Positions 42,501 to 53,042 of a DNA stretch of 64,000 bases are shown in pieces. The position numbers were made by a program, and so were the translations under genes. Position 1 is the stretch's first letter; the number at the start of each line of letters is the position of its first letter. Where the stretch lies: the NCBI GenBank assembly GCA_037447655.1, contig JBBHKE010002608.1:105729-169728 (forward strand). The letters run 5' to 3'. The notes under the pieces were generated by a model that worked only from the letters and a program-made list of their open reading frames with translations, had not been told where the DNA came from and made no database searches. This DNA comes from Zygnema cylindricum. Taxonomy: Eukaryota > Streptophyta > Zygnematophyceae > Zygnematales > Zygnemataceae.

Positions 42501-42862
42501 TTAACTATATTTGCACCTAACATATCTCTAAAACGGGCTTCTAGAATCAATTACACCATAACAAATTTTTCATTCACAATTCAATTCCTGTTTTTTTCCT
42601 CTTCCATGTAGAATCCTAACTTAACAGTGAGCTGCATGATCAAGAAACTGCAATACTGAAAAAAAGTGAAACCTAAGAAATCTGACTCCATACTCATACT
42701 CACTTAATCTCCCCTCTATCTCTTCCAAAAGGAACTTACATCAGCTCTGGCTTTAAAATCGCATCGTGTTATATGACCATAACGTGAAAAAAGGCTCTCG
42801 ACTTCATCTTGTTTAATTTTTGGTGAAATACCTCCGACATAAACACGTGATGAAGCCATCAT
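39551..42862 (-). CDS. SF2/ASF-type SR splicing factor (about 266 aa)
   Basis: Minus-strand exons: 42862-42740, 41861-41681, 41429-41324, 40936-40843, 40199-39994 and 39641-39551. All junctions are GT-AG and phases agree. Domain order: RRM1 ([13 protein letters not shown] as RNP2, SAFAFIEFE as RNP1), a pseudo-RRM with the SR hallmark SWQDLKD near residues 110-116, then an RS tail ([26 protein letters not shown]). The product should bind exonic enhancers and recruit the spliceosome in the nucleus. The last exon is read to TAA at 39553-39551. That TAA overlaps a donor-like AG/GTAAGC, so a further 3' exon may be used instead. SR genes are often alternatively spliced. The second ATG at 42859 is an equally possible start. 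Confidence 0.85.
42015..42038. repeat. (CA)12 microsatellite in the first SR intron
   Basis: Twelve uninterrupted CA units inside the intron between exons 1 and 2 of the SR gene. Confidence 0.95.
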
Positions 42863-43998
42863 AACTACCATTCTTCTAAAAAGAAATAGAGTAATGACAT
42901 GGATGAAAAGTGTTACTGCTTTTCAATTCTGTTTCAAAATATTATCTCCAACCTGGAAAAAGAGAAGAAACTCTACAACATTTGGTATTGCAGTTTTACG
43001 GCTTATAAAATGAAGACAAAAACTTGCTTAGAGTGTTAAGTAGAACGAATGAATGTAAAAACGGAAAAAGAAAGCACAGTAGTTAAAGAAGTCAAAGAGG
43101 AGAAGAGTGACATGTGAACCTTCCTGCAGAAAGAGAATCACCAGAGGAAAATATTTGGCAATGGAATGAGGAGATTAAAAACCGTTGGAAAGGGATTCGA
43201 CTGGAATAACAGGGCAAGAGTGGAACTTTTATTGGAAATGAAAACAGTGACGGGCCATAGTGAACCATAGGAAAAAAAAGGTTTCAAAAAAAGGTCAGCG
43301 GTTGAGCCAGTAAAAATGTGACACGCCACAGAATAAATTGTAAGTTACAGCAAGTACGTACGTAAAGGACAATCGACTCAGCTCATAAAAAATCTTCGGT
43401 TACAGAAACGTACGCACGAATCATAATCCGTACAGTGTATTTTATTAAATGAACTTGTAAAGCATCTTCAGCTTACCTCATCAAACGTCACGTGGACGTG
43501 TTCCGTGACAAAGTCGGCTACTTAATTTTCGTACATTATCTGATGTGCAACGAAGCAAAATGGTGGATACGAACGTTTTTATTTTGTCGATCGACTTTAC
43601 AATCTCCAGTTTTTTCAACTCAGTGTGACGTAATGTAGCGTCTTCTTCGAGCCCGCGTGGTGTACAATGATTGGTGGATTCTTGTCACTTTACTTTCGGA
43701 AGGTAGATTCAAATCGTCTTTCTTGCGAACGAACGTTGAACGTGCATAAAAGTTTCTGACACAAGACACTTCACGTGGCAAAGGACAATTGTACGACTTT
43801 CAAGTTTCAGATTCTCGGCAAGTATCTGTAGATCATAAACAAATATTTGAGCATGATTTGTACAGATTCGATTCTACATAGAAGACAATTTGATTTCCAA
43901 AATCGCGATAAAAAAACCATCTAGGTACGAAGCAATATTGAAATGTGCACATTGTTGGAGACCAATTAAAGTTTAGACATGAAATTCTTTACGGAGTT
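42863..43998. other. 5' flank of the SR gene
   Basis: Upstream of the SR start on the minus strand; it must contain its promoter and 5' UTR. No clear TATA box or further gene. An upstream untranslated exon is possible. Confidence 0.4.
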
Positions 43999-44787
43999 CA
44001 GGGTATTTTCGCATGTAACCGAAAGCGAAGATTCTCCGTACAGCTTTCAGAGCATTCGGATGTAAACGCAAATAACTTGTCACTTAAAAAAGTGACTTAC
44101 GTAGACGTGTACGAAGAATTGTGACAGATGAAGTGGTACATAAAATGAGGCGAAACTTACACTCGCCTTCAATTTGAGGCGTTTCTCCGCACGCTATACA
44201 ATTTTTTTAACTTTCGTAATGTCCGTACGCCACATTGTTGACGTGTCTAAACGTTAAAATACCTTCCGCTGTCTCACAGAAATTGCGGTTTCATTTATCG
44301 TCTTCCCACTTGCCGATAGGTGGCCAATATTTTTCATACGCCGCATGTGTGAAGACACGTGTTTTTGAGAGAGACGGCCCCTGTACGGATCAGCGCACGC
44401 AAAACATTACGCACAGGCTGGAAACGTGCAGTGTGTTTTTTTTTTGCTAAGCCGCGCACAAAAATTGTAAAAAACTTCAGACATGTGCGACAGTGTCTGC
44501 CTATTCGCTCACCTTATTGGACATTATTTCAAATCACCTCGCGAGGTGATTTGATGTAAAGTTTGAACATGTGTTGAAAGGACGCGAAAGTGGGTCGAAA
44601 TGCGCTAAACGACAAAATTTATCGCCCTAGACGACAAACTACTGTACGTATAAAGTTTCAGGGTATCGCAACTTGTAAGGTGGTAATTTCTATTTTTTGG
44701 TACGGCTGCAGATTTTCTCGTTTTTTTCTAAGTTATGGAGGAAAACGACAGAAAATAACTAACTTTAGCACATGCGAAAATACCCTG
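43999..44787. mobile_element. AGGG-TIR element, copy 1 (789 bp)
   Basis: Perfect 18-bp TIRs CAGGGTATTTTCGCATGT at both ends. AGTT occurs directly outside each end. The centre right holds a perfect 22-bp palindrome at 44531-44552 (core CACCTCGCGAGGTG). No coding capacity. CAGGG ends recall hAT elements, but an 8-bp duplication is not present. Confidence 0.8.
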
Positions 44788-44907
44788 AGTTCAATCATAA
44801 GTTCATAACAAACGCAAACCAAAACAGAAAATTATACGAAACTAGAGTGACAAAAGACCCCATAACCTAATATCGAAACGGAAATTGTCTCATCATCCTA
44901 AATACTA

Positions 44908-46418
44908 GGGGCATATTCCCATGTAACCGAAACTTTCTCTTGCTACTTTGTTTTTTTATCGAAGATTCTCTGTCGTACAGTACTGTACTTTTCAGAGTGT
45001 TCCAATGTTCGGCAACGAAATCGTTACTTTAAATTGTGACGGATGCAGACGTCCGTGTTATTTGTGACGGTTGTAGACGACTTAAAAACTCGCGACAATT
45101 GATGACGTTTACAAAAGAGCGACGATTGTTAGACGTACTGTGCAGTTCACCGCCAATCGTTATTAGCATTTAGAAATTGTTAGTGTTAAAAATTAATAAG
45201 CGTTATTAAAGCTAATTTGGGTTTTTTAAGATTTAAAAAAAAAAAGTTTACTCTAACTTGATTGATCCATAACGCTGATTTGGGTACATCAAGATCTTCA
45301 AAGCAAGAAAGATAGAAGTACAAAATTTGACAAATCGTATACCATCACTTCCTTTTACTCTAATTTATTCATAATTCTAATTTGGGTTTTCCCCCGTATA
45401 ATTAACACGCGAACAACATTTTTAAACTAAAATAGGTACGATCTCATTTTGCCTTCGATTCTGAGCGCAGTTTTATGTGCGATCGCGATTATTTTAATCC
45501 ATATTTCATACTTTTCTACTTAACAATGTACCACTCTGTACGGTCTGACACGTCCGTATACCACACTAATCAAGAAGATAAAAAAGTGTAATTATTAACA
45601 CTAATTCACCAGAAACTTAATTAACGGAAAAAAAAATTAGTGTTATTAATTCTAATTCAGGTTTTGGGGTCAAAATTTGGGGGTGTCGATATAGCATTCA
45701 TAACGCTAATAACGATTGGCAGTGTAGTTTCTTGTGACATTGTAGATGTTTGGGGTTTGTAACATTTTGACGTCATGCACACTTGTGATGGCGTCGACAT
45801 CACTAATTCCAAACCTTTCAACCATGGTTTCTCGATCTTGTGTTTTGTTTTTTTCTCACTCTACTTGCCATCAAATTACGCTCAAATATAATCAAAAATA
45901 ATCTTTTTTGGAAATCTTTCATTTGATAGCATTTACTGTCGGGTTTCATTATAAACATTGTGAGATAGACGCCATAGTGGGAGAGGGAGAAAGAGAGAGA
46001 GGCACCTTCACGGATTCGCTTTTGTGAAATGGTATACATTTCTCGAGACCCCTTCACGGCCCCCACACAGGCAAAATGCCATACAGGCTGGAAACGAAGA
46101 GTGGTTTCTTTTTTTTTACTCCGCGTCATGCAAAAACTTTTTCAAAAGCGCGTGATGCGTGCCACAAAGTCTTCCAATTCGCTTGTAACTTGTTACTTTA
46201 ACTAAAACGCGAGGTGAATTTAATATAAGTTTGAAGACGAGCTGGAGTGACGTGGAAGTGGGTCGCAAAAAGCAATACGACAAACAATAGTACATTTAAA
46301 GTTTGAATATACCGCAATTTGTATTGTGGTTTTCCATTTGTTTAAAACGGATGATTTTTTTCTCGTTGAGGGGTAAACGACAAGAAAACCCTTTCCATTA
46401 TCGCATATGAACATGCCC
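44908..46418. mobile_element. AGGG-TIR element, copy 2, carrying a nested MITE
   Basis: Ends GGGCATATTCCCATGTAACC (left) and, inverted, GGGCATGTTCATATGCG (right). The body matches 3453-4290. The 577-bp MITE at 45148-45724 interrupts it at a point that is continuous in the 3-kb copy. Confidence 0.65.
45148..45724. mobile_element. TA-flanked CACCG-TIR MITE (577 bp), nested
   Basis: Left end CACCGCCAATCGTTATTAGC, right end the inverse of CACTGCCAATCGTTATTAGC. Flanks are TT and TA (one side mutated). The uninterrupted sequence near 3650-3670 shows the pre-insertion site. Confidence 0.75.
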
Positions 46419-46763
46419 AAATTCTATCCTACATTAAAAGTCAACGTCACAAATATCATCACGACGCATTTGTTAACGTAGTGTTAAACCTCAAAGTCTA
46501 CAATAATCATTCGCCAGTGCGCTATGCCAAAAAAGGGTTGAAGCTTAGGCACGGTGATATGCAGTACAAAACACGGTGGACAAAGAAAGCTAACACGAGA
46601 GGCGAGAAAGGTTGCCCACTGGTCAAACATAAAAAGATCACCATGCACAATCACGTAACAAATTGTCAACAAAAGACTAAGGTCCCAAAAATCTCCAAAG
46701 CAAATGGTATAAAGATATCAATTTGGTCTCTATTCATTTGTCTCATTCCTTCGAGGTTGTTAC

Positions 46764-47191
46764 TAGTGTTGTGTATCGGTAAGGATTTTCCGATAACCGA
46801 TATGGGCCTTTTTTCGGGTAGCCGATAATCGATATATCGGTACGGAGAAATATGTACGGACCGTACATGTAGAAGTACGGCCAATCATACACGTAAGTCA
46901 TAAACAAAAATAAACGTACTGAGGTGCCTACCAATCAGATCATTTGTACAGGCCGAAAGTACAGTAGTCGGCATTAGATATGTACGACTTTAGTACGGCT
47001 CCAGATAAAAAGATGTACCTTTCACATCCGACGTTATGGCTTGTCCCTTTCTTCCTTAGGATCCACTGGAAAACTGCCACGTGTACTACGAACAGAAAGT
47101 AGAAATATATCGGTAGCTTTGACCGTTCGATAACCGATAACTATCGGTATCGGTGTTATCCCGATAACGTTTTTACCGATACACAACACTA
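46764..47191. mobile_element. hAT-type MITE (428 bp) with 8-bp target duplication
   Basis: Perfect 19-bp TIRs TAGTGTTGTGTATCGGTAA. Perfect 8-bp duplication GTTGTTAC at 46756-46763 and 47192-47199. Many CCGATAA/TATCGG words near both ends could be subterminal transposase-binding repeats. No transposase frame. TSD length and TAGTGTTG ends support the hAT superfamily. Confidence 0.9.
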
Positions 47192-47199
47192 GTTGTTAC

Positions 47200-47720
47200 A
47201 CCCCAAGCCGCGATGCCCGTATACAACATTGCTTTTAGGAATTACGGGCTTTATTTGAAGTACACAAGAATCGTATCACTCGTTGGTCATTCAACTTGGA
47301 AAAACAAAAGTTTTGCGTGAGGGTCGCAAATACCCCTATGTTGAAAACGTAACGTGAGCACCTTTAGTACTCCACGCTTAACTATGCACTTTGCTTCACT
47401 TCTTAAAGCAAATGTTACATCTCAACCATAGAGTGCAAAACATAGCATATTGTTTGCACATCAACTATAAAGCAACAAAGTAGAAGAACGAGTAACTCTT
47501 CTATACGATGGTCAAAAAAGTGAAAACAATGACAAGCCACCTAACGTTTGTTGATAACAGTCAGATCCACCTCCTAAATCTTTGAGCAACCCTCCCACCG
47601 ATGGTCGCCATTGGTATGTATACCTCTCAACCAAGCGACAAACCACTTAAAACACCAAGTTGTAACTTGTGATGTCTTGGGGTCTTATTACTTTCGTCGG
47701 TCGTACATCTCGTAAGTAAT
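47200..47720. other. Unassigned sequence between hAT MITE and element C
   Basis: About 520 bp, continuous with 53941 onward once element C is removed. No open frame or motif I can name. Probably an old repeat. Confidence 0.35.
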
Positions 47721-47869
47721 TGTTGAAAAGAGGTAATTAATAGTTCACTTCCCTATTTAGTTTTGTTTTAAAGAAAGAGAGTAAGGATCAAAGGCGCGCC
47801 ATGGCTGCCGCCATATTTAGAAAGTGGCAGTTTTTGCAGTTAAGGGTATTTTTGGCTAAAATGTTGCCT

Positions 47870-47938
47870 AGGTCTAGGTTTGAACCTGTGACCTCTAGAT
47901 TCTTTATAGCCTAACGCCTTAACCATTAAAGCGTTACG
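47870..47938 (-). other. Antisense tRNA-like sequence in LTR of C
   Basis: On the minus strand: AATGGTTAAGGCGTTAGG (A-box/D-arm like, close to Ser/Leu tRNAs) and, about 35 bases on, GGTTCAAACCT (B-box like). The 3' LTR copy is at 53190-53260. Confidence 0.55.
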
Positions 47939-48227
47939 AAACGATACACGTGACGGGTTTCATAAATATATAAACATTAACAAAACAGCTAATTAACAAC
48001 AGACTAACCAAAAGGAGCAATTTCTGCATTTACGCGAATCTGAACCGTGTAAAATATGTTTTGATCGGACGGCCGGCATTATAGCCGCCACGCGAAGTGA
48101 GCTTTTTGGCGGCATACGGATATAGCGTCACGCGGTGCCACGTGGCGCCACATTATTTGATACCGGAGAAGATGGGAGGAGGAACCATGGCTTCCGATAT
48201 GACAGGTGTCACCTTGTAGACCTTGTC

Positions 48228-48275
48228 GTACAATAGTTGTACAATAAGTACATCGCCCATTGTACCTTCTTGTAC
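48228..48275 (+). promoter_or_regulatory. GTAC cluster in LTR of C
   Basis: Five GTAC cores in 48 bp, two as TTGTAC and one as CGTACAA, at the same relative place as in A, D and F. Confidence 0.4.
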
Positions 48276-48387
48276 TTTATAGTGTTCCTATTGGACTAGG
48301 GTTTAATAGTAGGTAGTCGTGAGTAGGCAGACCGAGACTTAGTAATATTTAGGTACCTCTCTCTCTAAGAGAGCTTGTAACTATAAA

Positions 48388-48518
48388 GGTCATCTTTGAC
48401 CAGCCATAACTTACTGCTCGGGTGAGCAAATTCAGTGATTCTTTTTGCGTTTGACTCAGGGGAGTCTTGTCCTCACAAGGGTGAGAGTGGTCAGAATATT
48501 TGTGTGCCTGGGCGGCAC
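48388..48518 (+). promoter_or_regulatory. Structured leader hairpins upstream of gag in C
   Basis: GGTCA-TCTT-TGACC (48388-48401), TGCTC-GGGT-GAGCA (about 48415-48428), GACTC-AGGG-GAGTC (48453-48466) and GTGCC-TGGGC-GGCAC (48504-48518). The first and last stems differ from those of A but pair fully. A TATA-like CTATAAAGG just precedes the first hairpin. Confidence 0.6.
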
Positions 48519-48591
48519 TTATTCAGCGGGAAAGTAGAAGGGGCAAATATTATCCTAGAGGCTTTACATAGGCTGCTCATTCTGTGGGTCA

Positions 48592-49509
48592 ATGGAGACC
48601 ACAGAATTTCAGGTTATGGGCCCACCCTCTAGGGTGCCCATATTTGATGGATCAGACTTTCTTTATTGGGAAATGATGATGGAGGGAGAACTATTTGAGA
48701 AGCATCTATGGGGCATAGTGTCTGGACAAATTCGATGCCCACCTCCACCTGGGTTTGGAGGGACACGTTTTTCTGGCACCTCCGCCTCTACAGTTGGTAG
48801 AACAGCTGCCACCATCACCGAGGATGATGATGAGGAAGGAGAGGAGATTGTCATGGAAGGAGAAAAGGGAGGAGTTGTAACTCAAGTGACACCATTGCCG
48901 AAGGCGATACCGGCAGCAGCACCACCAAAAACGGCGACAAGGGTTCAGACCGAAAGATCGGAGTATGAAAAGTGGAACTACAAAGACAAGGTTGATAAGC
49001 TCTTAATTCTTAAAAGTGTAGCAAAGGGCATTGCCATTCCCCTTATGCATGTCAAATCTTCATCTCAGATTTGGATATCACTAGTTAACAAATATAAGAG
49101 TGGATCATTGCAGCAGCAACAGTTGGCAGAAAATAAGATTGCAGCTTATACTTATAAGGGAGGAAGTATGGATAATTATTGCAATGATTTAGGAACATTG
49201 TTTGGAGAGTTAGAGAGTGCAGGTAACTCATGGTCTGAGAGACAAAGAGTGAACACATTAATGATGAAACTACCTGAAGAGTATGAGAATATCATTAACC
49301 GATTGCAGGACATAGGAGATAGCAATTGGAATTGGGATGACACTGTGGGAATGATTTTAGTGAAAGAAAGCACCATAGAGCTTAGGAGAGGGAGTCCAAG
49401 TGTTCAAGCATTGTCTGCAGGAGCTGATTGGCGGAAGCGTGATGAGGAGGGAGGGAAAGATCCCTATCGAAACTTTGGTGGAAGAGGACAAGGAGGTGGC
49501 AGATTTTGA
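48592..49509 (+). CDS. gag: Gag of copia element C (305 aa)
   Basis: Starts in the LTR (METTEFQ), crosses the PBS (VMGPP) and has the shared FLYWEMMMEGELFEKHLWGI block near the N-terminus. A UBN2-like core follows (WNYKDKVDKLLILKSV, QLAENKIAAYTYKGGSMDNY), then a basic Gly/Arg tail. It ends FGGRGQGGGRF-TGA-TAG before the zinc knuckle. The knuckle CHFCKKPGHYMADC lies just downstream in the +1 frame and opens Pol. So Gag alone would lack the knuckle unless TTT-TGA is a frameshift site or a single-base insertion has occurred. The capsid-like role in cytoplasmic particles is from family knowledge. Confidence 0.85.
   Translation: METTEFQVMGPPSRVPIFDGSDFLYWEMMMEGELFEKHLWGIVSGQIRCPPPPGFGGTRFSGTSASTVGRTAATITEDDDEEGEEIVMEGEKGGVVTQVTPLPKAIPAAAPPKTATRVQTERSEYEKWNYKDKVDKLLILKSVAKGIAIPLMHVKSSSQIWISLVNKYKSGSLQQQQLAENKIAAYTYKGGSMDNYCNDLGTLFGELESAGNSWSERQRVNTLMMKLPEEYENIINRLQDIGDSNWNWDDTVGMILVKESTIELRRGSPSVQALSAGADWRKRDEEGGKDPYRNFGGRGQGGGRF
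48612..48626 (+). promoter_or_regulatory. Primer-binding site of C
   Basis: GGTTATGGGCCCACC immediately after the LTR, identical to A and H, complementary to the anticodon arm of initiator tRNA-Met. It is followed by ACCC-TCTA-GGGT, which with flanking GGGC/GCCC can form a hairpin. Confidence 0.8.
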
Positions 49510-52500
49510 TAGACAGGGGAGAGGAACTTCTCGAGGAGGATTATGTCACTTTTGCAAGAAACCGGGACACTACATGGCAGATTGTGTCAGACTTGCAGAT
49601 CTTCGACTGAAAGATGGTCAAGGAACCTCAAAGGACGGAGGAAAGAAAAAGGCTTTCCTGACTCAAGTTCTTGATGAGGAAGTGGAAGAAAAAACTGAAC
49701 CTGAAGAGGAGCTTCAGGAGCTTCTCCTTAATCCGAAAAACACTGAAAAGCATGTCGATATTCCACGAAGACAAAAGTGTGCTTTCGGAGGTAAGAGGGA
49801 TCCACCCGAGGATGGGTGGATCATAGACTCAGGGGCTTCAATGCATATGTGCAAAGATAAGCGGTGGTTCACTAAACTGAGAAAGATCCCAACAGTTGAG
49901 ATAGAGTACGGAGATGGTAGAGTAGAAACCACAAGTCTTGTTGGAACTGTTGACTTGAAGGTTCTAGTTGATGGAAAGGCCTCAATTGTAACACTCTCAG
50001 ACGTTCTTTACATTCCACAACTTAGCAAGAACCTAGTCTCAACAGCTGTCCTAGATGAAAAGGAGGTTGAAACAGGAACTAGGAAAGGAATCTTCACAGC
50101 AAGCTTTGATAATGAGGTTTATTTCATAGCTGAGAAGGGCAGTCAAGGAATGTTCAGAATTGTTCTTTGCAATGAAAAAAATGTTCTCTACTCGTGTGCA
50201 AGTGAGATGATGCTTTGGCATAAAAGGTTGGGGCATGTGCATCTAGATAGATTAAAGAAAATGAAGAAAAAGGGAATAGTGGAGGGTATTACTTTTGAAG
50301 ATGATGAGACCTTTGATGATTGTAGTGGATGTGCCCAAGGGAAGATTCATAGACTTCCATTTCCAAAGGCAACCACATTTAGGAGAGAGAAAGTATTAGA
50401 TCTAGTTCACACTGATGTTTGGGGACCTGCTAGGTATGCTTCACATGGGGGGAAGAGATGGATGTTAACTATCACAGATGATTGGTCTAGATACACGAAG
50501 GTATACTTTCTCAGACATAAGTCAGAGGTATTAAGATGTTTCAAAGAGTATAAAGTATGGAGTGAAAAGCTACATGAAACCTCAATAAAAGAGATAAGAA
50601 GTGATAATGGGAAAGAATACACCTCAAGGGATTTTGAAGAATATCTTAAAGAAGAAGGAATTCATCATGAGAAAACTGTTCCCTATAATCCGGAACAAAA
50701 TGGAGTAGCAGAAAGAGTGAATAGAACTTTAGGAGATATGTCTAGAAGTATGTTAAGTGATAAGAGGATAGGGCTGCAGTTTTGGGCTGAGTCTATGAAC
50801 TATGCTAATTTCATCAAAAATAGAGTCCTAACTTCAGCAAATAAGGAGGAAACTCCGTATGAGAGGTGGACAGGAAGAAAGCCTGATTTGTCTAGTTTGA
50901 GAGTGTTCGGAAGTCAAGTCTACAGTTTGGATTCCGATAAGACTAAATGGAAGTTAGAGGGAAGAGGGAAACCAGGATATCTTGTAGGATATGATGAGAG
51001 CACAAAAGGATACCGAGTGTATGACTTGAAAAAGAGAGATATAATTTTGGTAAAACACATAGTGGTGATGAATGAAGAGAAGTCCATTGATCCATTCAAA
51101 TATAATAAGGAAGTCAAAATCAGATTTGAAACGGATCAGTTTTCTGACTTTGACTTTGAAAATGAAGAGAAGGAAGAGGGAGAAAAAGAAAAATCTGCAG
51201 ATTTACCAAAGGACAAGGAGGAAAGGACAACATCCGAGGCAACGCCACAATACGAAGTGGAAACCGATGAGGAACTTGATGAGACACCGGAATTGGAAGA
51301 TAGGGAAGCTGAAAATCTCCCAAAACGAAACCCAAGGATGCCTTCCATACCGGCGTCCGATTTTGAAGGGGGAAGAAGAAGTAGTAAACGACTTCAAGAA
51401 AGACAAGTAAATAATCAACTCACAAAGATGTCTCACCCAGATGAACCTCAAACATACTTAGAGGCCATAAACACTCCAGAAAGTAGCCGGTGGATCACAG
51501 CTATAAATGAAGAAATGGCCTCTATCATGGAAGCCAATACATGGGAGTTGGTAGATTGTCCACCGGACCGAAAACCGATCAGATGTAAGTGGGTGTTTAA
51601 ACTTAAATTAAACCCGGATAATACCATTGAGAGGTACAAAGCTAGGTTAGTTGCAAAAGGTTATACACAAAAAGAGGGGATAGACTACGAAGAAACCTTT
51701 GCACCTGTAGTCAGATTTCCTTCTGTTAGAATCCTTTTAAGTATAGCCGCAGCGGAGGATATGGAAATCCACCAGATGGATATTAAAACTGCCTTTTTGC
51801 ACGGAGAGTTGGAAGAAGAAATTTACATGAGGCAACCGGAAGGATTCGTGGAAAGTGGGGAAGAAAACAAAGTTTGCAAACTGATAAAATCACTCTATGG
51901 GCTTAAGCAAGCCCCGCGACAGTGGAATATAAAGCTCGACGAATTTCTGACCGGTTTGGGGTATATCAGAATTAGTTCAGATCACTCTATATATCTATTT
52001 GAGGATGAGAATGGAGTGATATTTATTGCTATTTATGTTGATGATTTGTTGGTCTTAAGCAAGTCCTTAGATAAAATTAACAAACTAAAACGGGATCTTA
52101 GAAGCAGTTTTGATATGAAAGATCTTGGAGAAGCAAAGTACATTTTGGGAATTCAGATGGAGAGAGATAGAGGGAATAGAATTATAAGACTCACTCAAAA
52201 AGAAGCAATTGGTAATATGCTAGAAAAATTTCAAATGGAGAAAGCAAACGGATGTACTACTCCCATGGATTTGAAGAAAGTGAGTGAGGGGAGTGAAGAG
52301 GGAGGAATATTCATCATTAATGATGAGATGGACGAGATAGAAAGAAAATTTATGGAAAATATCCCTTATCGGCAGATTGTAGGCAGTCTATTTTATTTTA
52401 TGAACTGTACCCGTCCGGATATAGCTGCAGCTGTAGGTGTCCTTAGTAGAAATCTAAATGAACCAAGAAAGAGAGATTGGGAGGCTGCCAAAAGGGTGAT

Positions 52501-53029
52501 GAGGTATCTGGTGGGGACAAGGGAGTTATGGTTGCATTTGGGAGGGGAGCACACTGATATCACCACTTGGAGTGATGCCAGTTATGGAGATGTGCCTTTA
52601 AGGAGGTGTACGACTGGATATGTGTTGCAAATTGGATCCGGTGCATGTTGTTGGAGTAGCAAGCAACAAAAAGTAGTTGCTCAGTCCACTATGGAGGCTG
52701 AATACATGGCTTCTTGTGCTGCCACCAAAGAATTAATGTGGGTTAAATCTCTTCTTGAAGAACTTGGGTTCATGAAGTCTGGAACTCAAAATGTTTTTTG
52801 TGATAATCAAGCTGCTATCTCGATTGCAGCTAATCCGAAACATCACTTCAAAGCTAAGCATATGGATATTAGACTAAGCTTTGTCAGAGAGAAGGTAGAA
52901 AATAAAATTATTAAACTGGTTCATAAAACTGATAGAGAAATGATTGCAGACAGGATGACAAAAGCAGTGCCTTCCCCTAAGTTGATTTATTGTAGAGAAA
53001 ACAGTGGATTAAAATTGAAAAGTGACTAG
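49400..53029 (+). CDS. pol: Pol of copia element C, intact (up to 1209 codons)
   Basis: The frame is open from before 49400; usable coding probably starts by +1 shift near 49504-49507. Order: CCHC knuckle, protease (WIIDSGASMHMC), GAG-pre-integrase (WHKRLGHVHLDRL), integrase D-D-E at HTDVWGP, RSDNGKEYTS and NGVAERVN. Then a linker with SDFEGGRRSSKR, and RT with [50 protein letters not shown] and YVDDLLVLSKS. RNase H has WSDASYGDVP, STMEAEYMA and CDNQAAISIA. All catalytic residues I can check are present. It is translated as a Gag-Pol fusion if shifted. The Met at 49400 overlaps gag and is probably not used. Confidence 0.9.
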   Translation: MFKHCLQELIGGSVMRREGKIPIETLVEEDKEVADFDRQGRGTSRGGLCHFCKKPGHYMADCVRLADLRLKDGQGTSKDGGKKKAFLTQVLDEEVEEKTEPEEELQELLLNPKNTEKHVDIPRRQKCAFGGKRDPPEDGWIIDSGASMHMCKDKRWFTKLRKIPTVEIEYGDGRVETTSLVGTVDLKVLVDGKASIVTLSDVLYIPQLSKNLVSTAVLDEKEVETGTRKGIFTASFDNEVYFIAEKGSQGMFRIVLCNEKNVLYSCASEMMLWHKRLGHVHLDRLKKMKKKGIVEGITFEDDETFDDCSGCAQGKIHRLPFPKATTFRREKVLDLVHTDVWGPARYASHGGKRWMLTITDDWSRYTKVYFLRHKSEVLRCFKEYKVWSEKLHETSIKEIRSDNGKEYTSRDFEEYLKEEGIHHEKTVPYNPEQNGVAERVNRTLGDMSRSMLSDKRIGLQFWAESMNYANFIKNRVLTSANKEETPYERWTGRKPDLSSLRVFGSQVYSLDSDKTKWKLEGRGKPGYLVGYDESTKGYRVYDLKKRDIILVKHIVVMNEEKSIDPFKYNKEVKIRFETDQFSDFDFENEEKEEGEKEKSADLPKDKEERTTSEATPQYEVETDEELDETPELEDREAENLPKRNPRMPSIPASDFEGGRRSSKRLQERQVNNQLTKMSHPDEPQTYLEAINTPESSRWITAINEEMASIMEANTWELVDCPPDRKPIRCKWVFKLKLNPDNTIERYKARLVAKGYTQKEGIDYEETFAPVVRFPSVRILLSIAAAEDMEIHQMDIKTAFLHGELEEEIYMRQPEGFVESGEENKVCKLIKSLYGLKQAPRQWNIKLDEFLTGLGYIRISSDHSIYLFEDENGVIFIAIYVDDLLVLSKSLDKINKLKRDLRSSFDMKDLGEAKYILGIQMERDRGNRIIRLTQKEAIGNMLEKFQMEKANGCTTPMDLKKVSEGSEEGGIFIINDEMDEIERKFMENIPYRQIVGSLFYFMNCTRPDIAAAVGVLSRNLNEPRKRDWEAAKRVMRYLVGTRELWLHLGGEHTDITTWSDASYGDVPLRRCTTGYVLQIGSGACCWSSKQQKVVAQSTMEAEYMASCAATKELMWVKSLLEELGFMKSGTQNVFCDNQAAISIAANPKHHFKAKHMDIRLSFVREKVENKIIKLVHKTDREMIADRMTKAVPSPKLIYCRENSGLKLKSD

Positions 53030-53042
53030 GAATTAAGGGGAG

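Larger units (their letters stand above)
47721..48611 (+). repeat. 5' LTR of element C
   Basis: TGTTGAAAAGAGG...AGAATTTCA. Contains an antisense tRNA-like stretch (47870-47938), five GTACs (48228-48275), leader hairpins (48388-48518) and the gag ATG at 48592. Confidence 0.95.

Noticed and set aside
43999-44787. Assignment of the CAGGG-TIR element to hAT
   Set aside because: The ends fit, but only a 4-bp AGTT repeat flanks it, not 8 bp, so the superfamily is left open.
46481-46828. 115-codon plus-strand open frame
   Set aside because: It runs into the hAT MITE and has an opposing frame over the same region; no motif.
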